Translations under genes and position numbers: made by a program
Shown here: piece by piece, positions 16,994-26,500 of the stretch
How the letters are laid out: each line of letters starts with the position of its first letter
How positions within the stretch are numbered: position 1 is the first letter of the stretch
Assembly (NCBI RefSeq): GCF_940670685.1
Contig: NZ_OW711693.1
Location: 1,426,001-1,490,000 of the forward strand
DNA length: 64,000 bases
DNA from: Anaeropeptidivorans aminofermentans
GTDB lineage: Bacteria > Bacillota > Clostridia > Lachnospirales > UBA5962
Direction of reading: 5' to 3'
Notes under the pieces: generated by a model
Databases searched by the model: none
Seen by the model: only the letters and a program-made list of their open reading frames with translations
Told to the model about the DNA's origin: nothing

Positions 16994-18997
16994 ATGAAAA
17001 AGCAATTTATGGGCATACTGCTCACTCTGTGTATGGCGCTTACCTTACTGCCGACAACGGCGTTTGCGGCGGAAGCTGTGACCATACTGTCTTACCCCGC
17101 AAAGACCGAATATACGGTTGGCGAGGGATTTGACCGAACCGGAATTAAAGCGACGGCTATTGTAGGCGGCGAAAAAAAGGACATCTCTGACGAAATCAGT
17201 TTCAGAAACTCCGGCAATGTGACGCTCAATCAAGGTACGGTATTTGCGTACATCGCAGGAAAGCAGGAGATTACCCTGCGGTGGACTGCTCCGGGCGAAA
17301 AAACAAGCCAAATCGTGGGAAAATATACCGTCACCGTCACCGGCGAATATGTTGCCCCTGAGAAGACGGCGCCCGCACCAACTGAGACTACTCATAAACT
17401 GTATGATGCGATAGACAACGGCTGGTACAGCATCCGCCTTGGCTCCATAGCCTCTGGTGCCGCCGGTTTGTGGTATGGCGCTGGGGATGACACTTTTATC
17501 AATATCGACGCCGCAGGCAACGCGGTGCTGCGCACAGTAGGCAGAGACACGAAATTCTATGTTGAAAAAAAGCGCATTGTAGACGCTAACACGGCTGAAA
17601 TAACCATAAAGATGGCGGATGGACGTTATCTGGGAGTTGCGGGCGAAATTGATGACAGAGCGATGTATAAGGTCGGTACGAACCCAGTCTACCGATCAAA
17701 GCCGGATGGCGACATTGTCGGGGAGCTTCCGACAGGCACCATTCTGGAAGTGACCGAGCTCAAGGGCGACTGGGCAAAGGTAAACTATGAAGGTAAGGCG
17801 TATTATATGTGGGCTGCCAGACTGACAAAAGTGAGTGCGGGCGAGACACAGGTGGCGGCTGTGGATAAGCCTTATTTATGGCAGATAGAAATCAAGGATA
17901 GCGCTGTGGCGGCTAATGTTGTAATGCGCCCCTCCGAGAACCCCAAAATGATGGTGTTCACTCCTGAAAAAAGCTATAAGGACGGTGCGAGGGTTACCCT
18001 AACTCAACTTGTTGCGAATGTTTCTAACGTGCGTTTTGAGGACTGGGGAGTACCCGTTAGCAACACGGAAATGGCACAACTCTTCTCTGGTGTGTTCAAT
18101 AATTTAAGTAAATACTATCCTGAAGAGAGCCAGGTGAAATGGACTAACGAAAGAATCACAACCCACGGACAAGCCGCTATAGATCAGTGTTACGGCTGGC
18201 GGGTCTTTACCAATCCCAATATGAATTGGAGCACGAATCCCACCTATGGGGAATTTACATCGTACCTGATCAAACTCATGGACTATAACAAAGGCCAGGT
18301 TAGCCGCAAGGTGGCTCCCTTTACCAAGGACACCATCAGGAGCTTTGCCATCGGTGGCGACACGAGCGCCAACGCAAAAATTACATGGGAGCAGGCAGCG
18401 ACCCTCCAATATAAAACCATCTGGTGGGAAGAAAAAGAAAATGTGAGGTTAGGTGAAGTAAGCGGCGTGAGAGACAAAGTAGAGATTCTTCGGTTGGCCG
18501 TGCCGCCGCGGAACCTGAAGTCTTCTGGGGGGACGCCCGGACAGACACCTGCTCCGGCACCGACACCCATCAACACCGTTACGGCAACGCCTACCAATAC
18601 TAAGTTTATGTTAAACGGTGCGGAGGCTGCGCTGCCCGCATACAGCATCGGCGGCAACAACTACGTTAAACTCCGGGATGTGGGCGCACTCCTGAAAACA
18701 CGCTTTGAAGTGCGCTGGGAGGACGGCAAGGCGAAGCTGTATAACCATGCGGCGTACACCAAGACGAGCGGCGAGCTTACTGCAATCGGCAAAGGCGGTA
18801 AAAGTGCGACACTAAGCACCACAGACTTCGTATGGGGTGACACCGGCGCAGCAGTGACGGGGCTGACCGCCTACACCATCGGGGGTAACAACTATATCAA
18901 ACTGCGGGACATCGCAAAGCTGTTTGACTTCGATGTAGACTGGCGCGACGGAAAGGCGTGGATCGAGCCTGACGTGTCGCCCTACACCGAGGACTAA
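16994..18997 (+). CDS. Secreted protein with Ig-like, SH3-like and copper-amine-oxidase-N-like domains
   Basis: The protein has 667 residues. AAAAGGAGG precedes the ATG. A clear signal peptide (KKQFMGILLTLCMALTLLPTTAFAAE) is followed by a bacterial Ig-like domain (YPAKTEYTVGEGFDRTGIKATAIVGG), an SH3-like domain at about residues 224-283 (VYRSKPDGDIVGELPTGTILEVTELKGDWAKV), a middle region of unknown function, a Pro/Thr linker, and two copies of a short motif typical of copper-amine-oxidase N-terminal-like wall domains (SIGGNNYVKLRDVG, TIGGNNYIKLRDIA). It is probably secreted and held in the wall. The LytTR-type box 74 bases upstream suggests it responds to the adjacent two-component system. 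Confidence 0.8.
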   Translation: MKKQFMGILLTLCMALTLLPTTAFAAEAVTILSYPAKTEYTVGEGFDRTGIKATAIVGGEKKDISDEISFRNSGNVTLNQGTVFAYIAGKQEITLRWTAPGEKTSQIVGKYTVTVTGEYVAPEKTAPAPTETTHKLYDAIDNGWYSIRLGSIASGAAGLWYGAGDDTFINIDAAGNAVLRTVGRDTKFYVEKKRIVDANTAEITIKMADGRYLGVAGEIDDRAMYKVGTNPVYRSKPDGDIVGELPTGTILEVTELKGDWAKVNYEGKAYYMWAARLTKVSAGETQVAAVDKPYLWQIEIKDSAVAANVVMRPSENPKMMVFTPEKSYKDGARVTLTQLVANVSNVRFEDWGVPVSNTEMAQLFSGVFNNLSKYYPEESQVKWTNERITTHGQAAIDQCYGWRVFTNPNMNWSTNPTYGEFTSYLIKLMDYNKGQVSRKVAPFTKDTIRSFAIGGDTSANAKITWEQAATLQYKTIWWEEKENVRLGEVSGVRDKVEILRLAVPPRNLKSSGGTPGQTPAPAPTPINTVTATPTNTKFMLNGAEAALPAYSIGGNNYVKLRDVGALLKTRFEVRWEDGKAKLYNHAAYTKTSGELTAIGKGGKSATLSTTDFVWGDTGAAVTGLTAYTIGGNNYIKLRDIAKLFDFDVDWRDGKAWIEPDVSPYTED

Positions 18998-19037
18998 TTG
19001 CACCGCCTACACTTTACACTTACACTTTACAAACCAA

Positions 19038-19093
19038 CCTCCAAAATCATGTTTCATGTCGAAAAAATCATGTTTCATGCAGCAGACGGTTTT
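19038..19093 (+). promoter_or_regulatory. LytTR-type direct-repeat box, copy 2
   Basis: AATCATGTTTCATG occurs at 19045 and 19066, 21 bp apart, in the same 56-bp context as copy 1 (differences at only a few positions). TGATAGAGTGAACG follows 15 bases on, as in copy 1. It precedes the lipoprotein genes. Confidence 0.62.
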
Positions 19094-19169
19094 CTGTGGC
19101 AGGGTTTTGATAGAGTGAACGCATGGGACTTTGCCCGATACAACCCAACAGAAAACGGAGGATTTAGAA

Positions 19170-19574
19170 ATGAAAAGGTTACTGGTACTTATCATGGCGC
19201 TTGCCATGACGCTGAGCCTTGCAGCCTGCGGAGGAAACAATGCTGCTCCCGCAGAGTCTCCTTCCACACCCACACAAGTAGAGAAAACGGAATTTACAGC
19301 AGAGCAGCAAGCACTTGCGCAGGATTTTATGAGCATGGCAGAGGAATTTGATGCAATTGCTGACAGGGTAAATGCAAGCCCTGAACTTTTGGAAAATGAA
19401 GAGCTTGTCACTGCTATGAATGACCTTTCCAGTGAAATTATCAAGGCGGACGAATACTTTGCCAGTCCTGAAACGCTCACGCCTGAGATTATGGGCGCCT
19501 TGACAGTAGCCATTGAGGTAGGCCGTTCATTCATCGCTGAAGCCGGTGCCGCTTTAGAAGAAATCGGCCATTGA
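19170..19574 (+). CDS. Small lipoprotein A
   Basis: The protein has 134 residues from ATG 19170, chosen because CGGAGG is correctly placed and the lipoprotein signal begins here. The signal peptide MKRLLVLIMALAMTLSLAAC ends in a lipobox (LAAC), so the mature protein is anchored to the outer face of the membrane by its Cys. The rest is a helical, acidic domain without a family I recognise. The next gene begins with an almost identical signal peptide, so the two are paralogues. The LytTR-type box upstream places both under likely control of the nearby two-component system. Confidence 0.75.
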   Translation: MKRLLVLIMALAMTLSLAACGGNNAAPAESPSTPTQVEKTEFTAEQQALAQDFMSMAEEFDAIADRVNASPELLENEELVTAMNDLSSEIIKADEYFASPETLTPEIMGALTVAIEVGRSFIAEAGAALEEIGH

Positions 19575-19624
19575 TATTCCCTGAACACCACAAAATTAAA
19601 CGAAAGAAAATGGAGGAATTTATA

Positions 19625-20047
19625 ATGAAAAAGTTACTGGTACTTATGATGGCGCTTGCCATGACACTGAGCCTTGCAGCCTGCGGCGGCAATGCCGAAC
19701 CCCCTGCATCCACACCGGAATCCACCCCCGCCGCTGCGGAACGGAAAGACAATGTAACCCCCGAGCAGGCAGCGGCAATTGTAGACATCATGGCGAAGAT
19801 GGGCCCGCTGTACGAAGAAGCGGCGGCAGCGGCCACGGCAAACGGCTGGGATCAAGACGAGCTGGCGGTGCAGGAGCTGAACGCGGTATATGCTATTATG
19901 GACTCTGCAAGGGTTGGACTTGGAGAACTTGACGGATACGGAGACACCAGCACAGAGGATATTGACGCCGTTATAGAACAGTATCAGGCAATGCTGGACG
20001 AAATGCCCAACTTAGTCACTAAGTACAGCGAGCCCTACAGCAACTAA
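19625..20047 (+). CDS. Small lipoprotein B
   Basis: The protein has 140 residues from ATG 19625 after TGGAGG. The signal peptide MKKLLVLMMALAMTLSLAAC with lipobox LAAC is nearly the same as that of the preceding gene, and at DNA level the first 60 bases are nearly identical. The mature part starts with a Pro/Ser/Thr spacer and continues as an acidic helical domain (VDIMAKMGPLYEEAAAAA) of unknown function. It follows lipoprotein A by 50 bases and is closed by a hairpin at 20097. Confidence 0.75.
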   Translation: MKKLLVLMMALAMTLSLAACGGNAEPPASTPESTPAAAERKDNVTPEQAAAIVDIMAKMGPLYEEAAAAATANGWDQDELAVQELNAVYAIMDSARVGLGELDGYGDTSTEDIDAVIEQYQAMLDEMPNLVTKYSEPYSN

Positions 20048-20096
20048 TCATTGCGTTTTATCAAATGGATAAAACATAAAAAAATAATCTCATGAC

Positions 20097-20129
20097 AAAA
20101 GCGGATGCGGAACACCCGCATCCGCTTTT
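20097..20129 (+). terminator. Terminator or attenuator before lemA-like gene
   Basis: AAAAGCGGATGCGG pairs perfectly with CCGCATCCGCTTTT around AACAC. It ends six bases before the next ribosome-binding site, so read-through could be regulated. Confidence 0.7.
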
Positions 20130-20149
20130 GCAAAAAGGAGGAAATGACT

Positions 20150-20704
20150 ATGCTGCCAACTTTCATCACAATCGCCGTAATTGCTGCGGTCATTGTTCTA
20201 TGGATCATATCCACCCAGCGCAGACTGGTGGTGCTGGATGAGAATATCAGCAATGCCATGAGCCAAATCGGGGTGCAGCTTTCCAGTCGTTTTGATGCGC
20301 TGACGGCCCTTTTGGATTTGACAAAGGGCTACGCCAAGCACGAAAGCGAAACGTTGATTGAGACAATCAAATCCAGAAGAAGCGTCATCACGGCAAAATC
20401 CACGCCGGATGAAGTCATGCGTCAAGAAGGGGTTATTTCCGAAGCCCTTGGCAGGATTGCCATGGTAACGGAGCAGTATCCCGACCTGAAAGCCAATCAA
20501 AATTACATCAAAACCATGGATGCGGTGCAGACCTTTGAAAATATGGTGCGCACCAGCCGTCTGATCTACAACGACAGTGTTACAAAGCTGAACCGTGAAA
20601 TCCGAATGTTTCCGGTCTCCATGGTCGCTGGGATGCTGGGTTTTGGCCAAAGAGAGTATCTTGTGGAGCAGGCTGATAAGACGGATATGCCCAGCATGAA
20701 ATGA
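20150..20704 (+). CDS. lemA: LemA family protein
   Basis: The protein has 184 residues. AAGGAGG at 20135 fits the ATG at 20150 (MLPTF) better than the one at 20144. One N-terminal membrane helix (FITIAVIAAVIVLWIIS) is followed by the long helical LemA domain: the motif LVVLDENISNAMSQIGVQLSSRFDALTALLDL and the ENMVRTSRLIYND segment near the C-terminus are typical. LemA proteins are membrane-anchored with the helical bundle on one face; function is poorly known, but they often lie next to DUF2207 membrane proteins, as here. Confidence 0.88.
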   Translation: MLPTFITIAVIAAVIVLWIISTQRRLVVLDENISNAMSQIGVQLSSRFDALTALLDLTKGYAKHESETLIETIKSRRSVITAKSTPDEVMRQEGVISEALGRIAMVTEQYPDLKANQNYIKTMDAVQTFENMVRTSRLIYNDSVTKLNREIRMFPVSMVAGMLGFGQREYLVEQADKTDMPSMK

Positions 20705-20712
20705 GGTGCCCG

Positions 20713-22398
20713 ATGCACAAAAAAGTAAGCGGACTGATTCTATGCTTTGCCTTATTATTTACCCTCCCTCTCCCAGCTTTTGCGGCAAATCAGGTCAATA
20801 CCATGGATATACAGGCGGTCATTTACGAGGATGGCTCCATGTATGTGACTCAAGGTTGGGAGGGAGATTTTAACGAGGGAACCGAAAGCTACATTCCCAT
20901 GAACGCACCTGATTATCTGACTATCAGCCAGCTTACAGTCTCCGACCAAAACGGTGCTTATGAAACCGTGCCGGATTGGAATGTGGACTGGAGCTTTGAA
21001 GAAAAGGCGAGAAAATGCGGCATCCATGATACGGACAGCGGGTATGAAATCTGCTTCGGCATTAGTAATTACGGACAAAACCGTTATGCCATTGAATATA
21101 AGCTGGACAATGCGGTGGGCGGCTACAGCGACAGGGACGGGGTCAATTTCCGATTTGTAAATGATGGAATGAACACCACCCCCACCGATGTGAAGGTGGA
21201 AATCCGGTTGGCGGACGGCACGCCCATCACCGAGAAAAACGCCGCTGTATGGGGATTCGGCTATGACGGACAGGTGGAATTTGCAGATGGCGCAATTCTT
21301 GCCTACACGGAAAGTCCCATCCGTCCCGAAAACCATGTGACAGTGCTGTTTTCGCTGGAGAAGGGTATCTTATCCCCCTTACGGCAGGAATCGGGCAGCT
21401 TTGAAGAAGTAAAGGAAAAAGCCTTTGAGGGCAGCGACTACAATAGCACCGGCGAGGAAATATCCACATTTGAAGCGATTGTCACGATACTGCTGTCCAT
21501 CGGACCTCCCATTGGACTGATTATCTGGCTTCGCAGGCTGAAAAGGAAACACGCAGAGAAAAAACGGCAACGGTTTACAGAGGGGTTCGGGTATTTCAGG
21601 GACATTCCAAACGACGGAAATCTGAGCGCCACCTATGCGCTGGGACGGCTGTTTGATGTGTGTGAGGACGGTGCGATTCTCTCCACAGGAATACTACGGC
21701 TGATTCAGCTTGGCTGCCTGTCCCCAATAGAAACCCAAGAAGTCGGATTTATGGGCAAAACCAAAGAAACGGTCAGTCTGCGGCTCATGGGCAGCAATCA
21801 TAGCAATATGAACGAGTATGACGAGTACCTCTATACGGTATTGGAGGGCGCGGCCGGTTCGGATGCCGTCTTGCAGCCAAAGGAGCTGGAACGCTTTGTA
21901 AGTCAAAACGACAAGCTGCTGCGTACCTACATACAGAAATGCGACAGCGCGGGCAAAGCGTATTTGAGTGGGAAGCACTGCCTGAAACGGTGGAACGCAT
22001 CCGCCAAGCTCACCGACCTGACCCCTACCGGGGAACAGGAGCTGGGCGAGCTGATGGGGCTGAAACGGTATCTGACGGATTTTTCATTGATTGCCGAACG
22101 AGGTGTCAAGGAAATGCCGATTTGGCGGGAGCTTTTGACCTATGCCATGCTCTTTGGTATCGCCGATCAGGTGGCGGAGCAGATGAAAGAACTATACCCG
22201 CAAATTTCTGCCGAGCTGACCGATTACAGTGGGAGCATGGCAACCGCCTATTCCTACCACTACCTACTTTACACCAATATGAAGAAAGCCGAGGAACGGC
22301 GCATACAGGAAAAGCGAAGCGGCGGAGGCGGTGGATTTGCTTCCCTTGGAGGGGGCGGCGGCTCCATCGGCGGCGGTTCGGGCGGCGGAACGAGATAA
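20713..22398 (+). CDS. DUF2207 domain membrane protein
   Basis: The protein has 561 residues from ATG 20713, which has GAGGTG upstream; ATG 20701 overlaps the LemA stop but lacks a site. A signal peptide (KVSGLILCFALLFTLPLPAFA) leads into the extracellular DUF2207 domain (VNTMDIQAVIYEDGSMYVTQGWEGDF). A single membrane segment (AIVTILLSIGPPIGLIIWL, about residue 260) is followed by a basic stretch and a cytosolic domain. The C-terminus is a Gly/Ser-rich tail (GGGGSIGGGSGGG), a usual end of this family. Pairing with LemA is a common arrangement, suggesting they act together at the envelope. Confidence 0.85.
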   Translation: MHKKVSGLILCFALLFTLPLPAFAANQVNTMDIQAVIYEDGSMYVTQGWEGDFNEGTESYIPMNAPDYLTISQLTVSDQNGAYETVPDWNVDWSFEEKARKCGIHDTDSGYEICFGISNYGQNRYAIEYKLDNAVGGYSDRDGVNFRFVNDGMNTTPTDVKVEIRLADGTPITEKNAAVWGFGYDGQVEFADGAILAYTESPIRPENHVTVLFSLEKGILSPLRQESGSFEEVKEKAFEGSDYNSTGEEISTFEAIVTILLSIGPPIGLIIWLRRLKRKHAEKKRQRFTEGFGYFRDIPNDGNLSATYALGRLFDVCEDGAILSTGILRLIQLGCLSPIETQEVGFMGKTKETVSLRLMGSNHSNMNEYDEYLYTVLEGAAGSDAVLQPKELERFVSQNDKLLRTYIQKCDSAGKAYLSGKHCLKRWNASAKLTDLTPTGEQELGELMGLKRYLTDFSLIAERGVKEMPIWRELLTYAMLFGIADQVAEQMKELYPQISAELTDYSGSMATAYSYHYLLYTNMKKAEERRIQEKRSGGGGGFASLGGGGGSIGGGSGGGTR

Positions 22399-22428
22399 TC
22401 ACTTACTACATATACGGAGGAAATACAT

Positions 22429-23337
22429 ATGGGCTTATTTTCTAAAAAACCCCCTTGCCCCATCTGCGGCGGCAAGATTTCATGGTTTCTGCCAACGAAA
22501 ATCGAGGGTGAATATATTTGTGATACCTGTCACGGCAAACTTGATATACAGACCGAGAAAGAACTGAATTTGACCATGCAGGACTTCAAGGAATATTTGA
22601 TGTTTTACGACCAAAACAAGCTGCTAAAAGATCAGTTTGTGATTTCGGAACAGATAGACTTCGGCCTTTGGGATACCAAAATCATCTTTGATTACCAGAA
22701 CAAGTGGTTTTGCATGAGCAAACAGCCGGACAAGACCGTGTTTGAAGGCAAACAGCTAAAATCCTTTACCATCAAAGAGGACAACACTCCTCTGTTTGAG
22801 GGATCGGCAGCGGGTATCCGCCGTTATGCCAGCACTGTAACCGAGCGGGTGATGGCGATGGCGCCGCAAATCGCACAGTTTGCGGCGAGCAAGCGGATGG
22901 CACGAACCCTTGACCGGTTGGACGACGGCAAAGTAAACAACTCCGCTTCGGTACCGTATTTTGATATTCCCGAACCTTTTCAGGCGTTTCACATGGAGCT
23001 GCATTTTGACCACCCCTACTGGACAGTGCTCAAATGTGATATGGACGGCCCTCGGTTTAACAACACCCTCCCGGATGTGAACAACTACCTCCGCTCCTAT
23101 CAGCAAAGCATAGAAGAAATTGAAAAGTTGGCGGCGGCACTTAGGACGGTGGCCTTCCCCGGCGCAGCCGAGCAGTCTATTGGCCCCGGCATGATGGGAA
23201 TGGGGACGTTACATACCAACATGGCCCCGCCTGCCGATGCCATCGAAGAAATCAAAAAATACAAGGTGCTCATGGAGGACGGCGTGATTTCCCAGCAGGA
23301 GTTTGAGGCAAAGAAAAAGCAGCTCCTTGGGATTTGA
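22429..23337 (+). CDS. Zinc-ribbon and SHOCT domain protein (DUF4428-like)
   Basis: The protein has 302 residues and starts after GGAGGAAATACAT. The N-terminus has paired CxxC motifs of a zinc ribbon (CPICGG, CDTCHG), as in DUF4428 proteins. A central region of unknown function follows. The last 30 residues (DAIEEIKKYKVLMEDGVISQQEFEAKKKQLL) form a SHOCT domain, a short helical motif common at the ends of such proteins. It stands in the LemA/DUF2207 operon, so it is probably a cytosolic partner of that membrane system. Confidence 0.78.
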   Translation: MGLFSKKPPCPICGGKISWFLPTKIEGEYICDTCHGKLDIQTEKELNLTMQDFKEYLMFYDQNKLLKDQFVISEQIDFGLWDTKIIFDYQNKWFCMSKQPDKTVFEGKQLKSFTIKEDNTPLFEGSAAGIRRYASTVTERVMAMAPQIAQFAASKRMARTLDRLDDGKVNNSASVPYFDIPEPFQAFHMELHFDHPYWTVLKCDMDGPRFNNTLPDVNNYLRSYQQSIEEIEKLAAALRTVAFPGAAEQSIGPGMMGMGTLHTNMAPPADAIEEIKKYKVLMEDGVISQQEFEAKKKQLLGI

Positions 23338-23374
23338 AGAAAATTGCTGTGTCTATGCGGAAGGGGGGCATGAC

Positions 23375-23530
23375 ATGACCTACGCCTGCGAGGACTGCGG
23401 CTTTTTATTCTGCCGGGTGGGAGCGGTAAAGGAATGCCCTTCCTGCGAGAAACCCCATATTCGCCTCGCCACTGAGGAAGAAGCCGATAGGCTACAGAAA
23501 CTTTTGGAACAAGGAAATACAAATTTATAA
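23375..23530 (+). CDS. 51-residue zinc-ribbon protein
   Basis: Start at ATG 23375 follows AAGGGGGG. Two Cys pairs (CEDCGFLFC, CPSCEKPHI) suggest a small rubredoxin-like zinc or iron ribbon. It lies 37 bases after the SHOCT protein gene and 20 bases before the giant adhesin 3, in the same orientation. I do not recognise a named family. Confidence 0.65.
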   Translation: MTYACEDCGFLFCRVGAVKECPSCEKPHIRLATEEEADRLQKLLEQGNTNL

Positions 23531-23550
23531 ATCAAGGAGGAACAGACCAT

Positions 23551-26500
23551 ATGAACAAACGACTATTAAGTATGTTTCTTGCGCTGTGCATGATAGTGTC
23601 CATGCTGCCGGTTTCGGCAATGGCGGAAGAAATACATACACCAATTGGTACAAGCGGAGAAATCACCAACTTTGCACCGCTTGCAGAAACAGAAAAAACA
23701 GTATTACTGGGCACATCCAGCGAGAATTTGGAATTGCCCGAAACGCTGACCGCCACAGTGCGGACAGCCGTGCCTATCGAGGAGGATTACGTGCAGGACT
23801 CCGGCAGCCCGGAAACGGCGACCCCCACAACGGCTGCCGAGCCTGAATGGGAAGAAACCACTGTGAATATTCCGGTGACATGGGATTCGCCCGACTATGA
23901 CATGGACGCCAAGGGCGTTTATGTCTTTACGCCGGTGATAGAGGGTTACACGGTCTCTGCCCCGCTACCGGAGCTTACCGTGACGGTGGACGAAACGCTG
24001 CCAATTGCGGCGGCGCGGGGGATGGCAAGCCCCCTGCCTGCCACAACCTACAATATATGGGTGGGCGGCGTGCAGGTGACCGACGCCAACAAGGACGATG
24101 TGCTAGACGCAGCGAATTATGAGGGCGCAACCATCACCTATGACCCTGACACAAACACACTTACTCTTGACAATGCGACCATCAACGCAGCGCATAATGG
24201 GACATGGATTGACAGCGCTACAACCGCCTATTACGGCATTTATGCCGAAACTGCTCTGAAGATTGAGATGGTGGGAAGCAACACCGTCATAGGCAAAAGC
24301 CAGAGCGGCAGCGCCAGCATCGGTATCTATACCGGTGGCACGCTGAACCTTTCCGGCAGCGGCAGTCTGTATGTCAGCGGCGGCACAGGAAAATTTAGCA
24401 TCGGCATATACAGTACAGGAAGTATCGCAATTGAAGGCGGAAGGGTTACGGCTGCCGGCGTAGCAGCAACCCAGACCTCCATGGCCATAGCCTCCAATGG
24501 CGATATAACGATTTCCAATGAAGGAGTAGAAGCGTCAGCGGACACATCTGCGCCTAATTCCTATGGAATGATAGCAACCAACGGTTTCGCGATTAACAAT
24601 GGCGAGGTAACTGCAAGCGGGAAAACAGGATTGCACACAAACGCAGCAGAAGGCCCCGTCACAGTCTCCGACGGCCGGCTAACGGCAAATGGCTCTTTGG
24701 TAGGCATAGCCGGTGCGCTAACCGTCACAGGCGGCACGGTGACTGTCAAAAGTGATACGAAAGCGCTGGACGGAAGCTTGACGACCTCGGGCTATACGGG
24801 ATGCACCGTAACCGCGGGCGCCAACAAAAACGGAGATGGTGGGGGTACGTATAATGCGTCGAGCCTTGCCAGCTACAAATACATCAAGGTGGAGCCTGCC
24901 GCCACACCGCCTGTGATTTTGATTGCCGACCGTACGGCTCTCCAATCAGCCATAGACGGTGCGACAGGCGATTTGAATTTGAAGCTTTCCGACAGTTATA
25001 GCGGCACTGGAATGGTCAAGATTCCCGACTCTTGGAACTACAACATCACTATTGACTTAAACGGCAAAACGCTTGACGGTAATTATGATAATGCCATCTT
25101 ACATGGAGGCGGCGGTGTGTTGTCCATTACCGACGGTAAGGGCGGCGGCATAGTGACAAGTAAAACGACAATTGGGACGATTCGTGCAAATGATGGCAGC
25201 AAAGTGAACATTTCCGGCGGAACGGTGAGCACGACAGGTGTTAACGGTTATGCGATTTTTAGTGCTAACGCAATCTTAAATATTTCCGGCGGAACGGTGA
25301 GCGCGACAGGTAGTAACGGATATGCGATTTATAGCGCTAACACTTACGCCCAATTGAACATATTGGGCGGCACGATAAGCGCCGTCAACGGCACTGCTAT
25401 TTACTTCACAAACACTACTATTTCAACTGGAGGAACTGTTGTTATTCAAGGCGGCACTAAAGCAATGGTATTTAAGCCGTTGTTGAGCAAGGACTTGCAG
25501 AGTGCGGCAAGCACTAATTATGACGGGAGCAGTTCTGTCGACTACAATTCGGAGGATATCGCAACCTACAAATACTTAAAGTTTGGGCTTGACATCACAC
25601 CGCCAGCGCTTTCGGCGGGGAGCGTAAACCGCACAAGCGACACAGAGGCTACAATCGGCTTTACCACCGACAAGGCGGGTACGGCGTATTACCTTGTTGT
25701 GAACAGCGGCGCGTCCGCTCCAACGAGTGTGGCGGTAAAAGCGGGTACTTCTCTCGGTTTTGTAAGCGGAACAGTGATGGGCAAAAGCGTTACGTTGACG
25801 GCGGGGGCGAAAGATATTTATGTGGTGGTGGAGGATTCAGCGGATAATATCAGCACCCCGTTAAAAATTGAGGCGGCGTATGTCGCACCTGACACCACCG
25901 CCCCCACGGTTACTTCGGTATCGGCGCCGCCAGAGGGAGACTATTCGAACGGAAATAATTTGCATTTCATGGTAAGTTTTGACGAGAATGTGAATGTAAG
26001 CACAGCAGGCGGCACCCCCTATATTCAGCTTACAATCGGGGGAGTAACAAAGCAGGCTGTTTATTTCTCCGGCACCGGTACTCAAAATCTAGTCTTTCGC
26101 TATACGGTAAGTGCAGGCGACAGCGGAGCAGTCAGCATTAACTCCCTTGTCCTTGGCGGCGGAAGCCTTCAAGATGAGACGGGAAACAATGCGAATTTGA
26201 CGCTCAATGACGTAAAAAGCACGGCCGGGATACGGGTAAATCCTCCGGTAGCGCCTACCATCACTAGCCAGCCATCCCCTCAGACGGTGAACGAAGGGCA
26301 GTCGGCTACTTTCTCGGTTACGGCGACCGGAACGGGTTTAACCTACCAGTGGCAGGTTAACACCGGCTACGGCTTTATAAACATCTCGAACGGTGGCGTA
26401 TACAGCGGTGCCGCGACGACAACGCTGACTATCACAGGGGTAACCGCAGGGATGAACGGATATCAATACCGCGCCGTCGTCAGTGGCACTGTATTGCCTG

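Noticed and set aside
19007-19591. 194-codon minus-strand frame
   Set aside because: Overlaps the lipoprotein A gene, which has a signal peptide, lipobox and ribosome-binding site.
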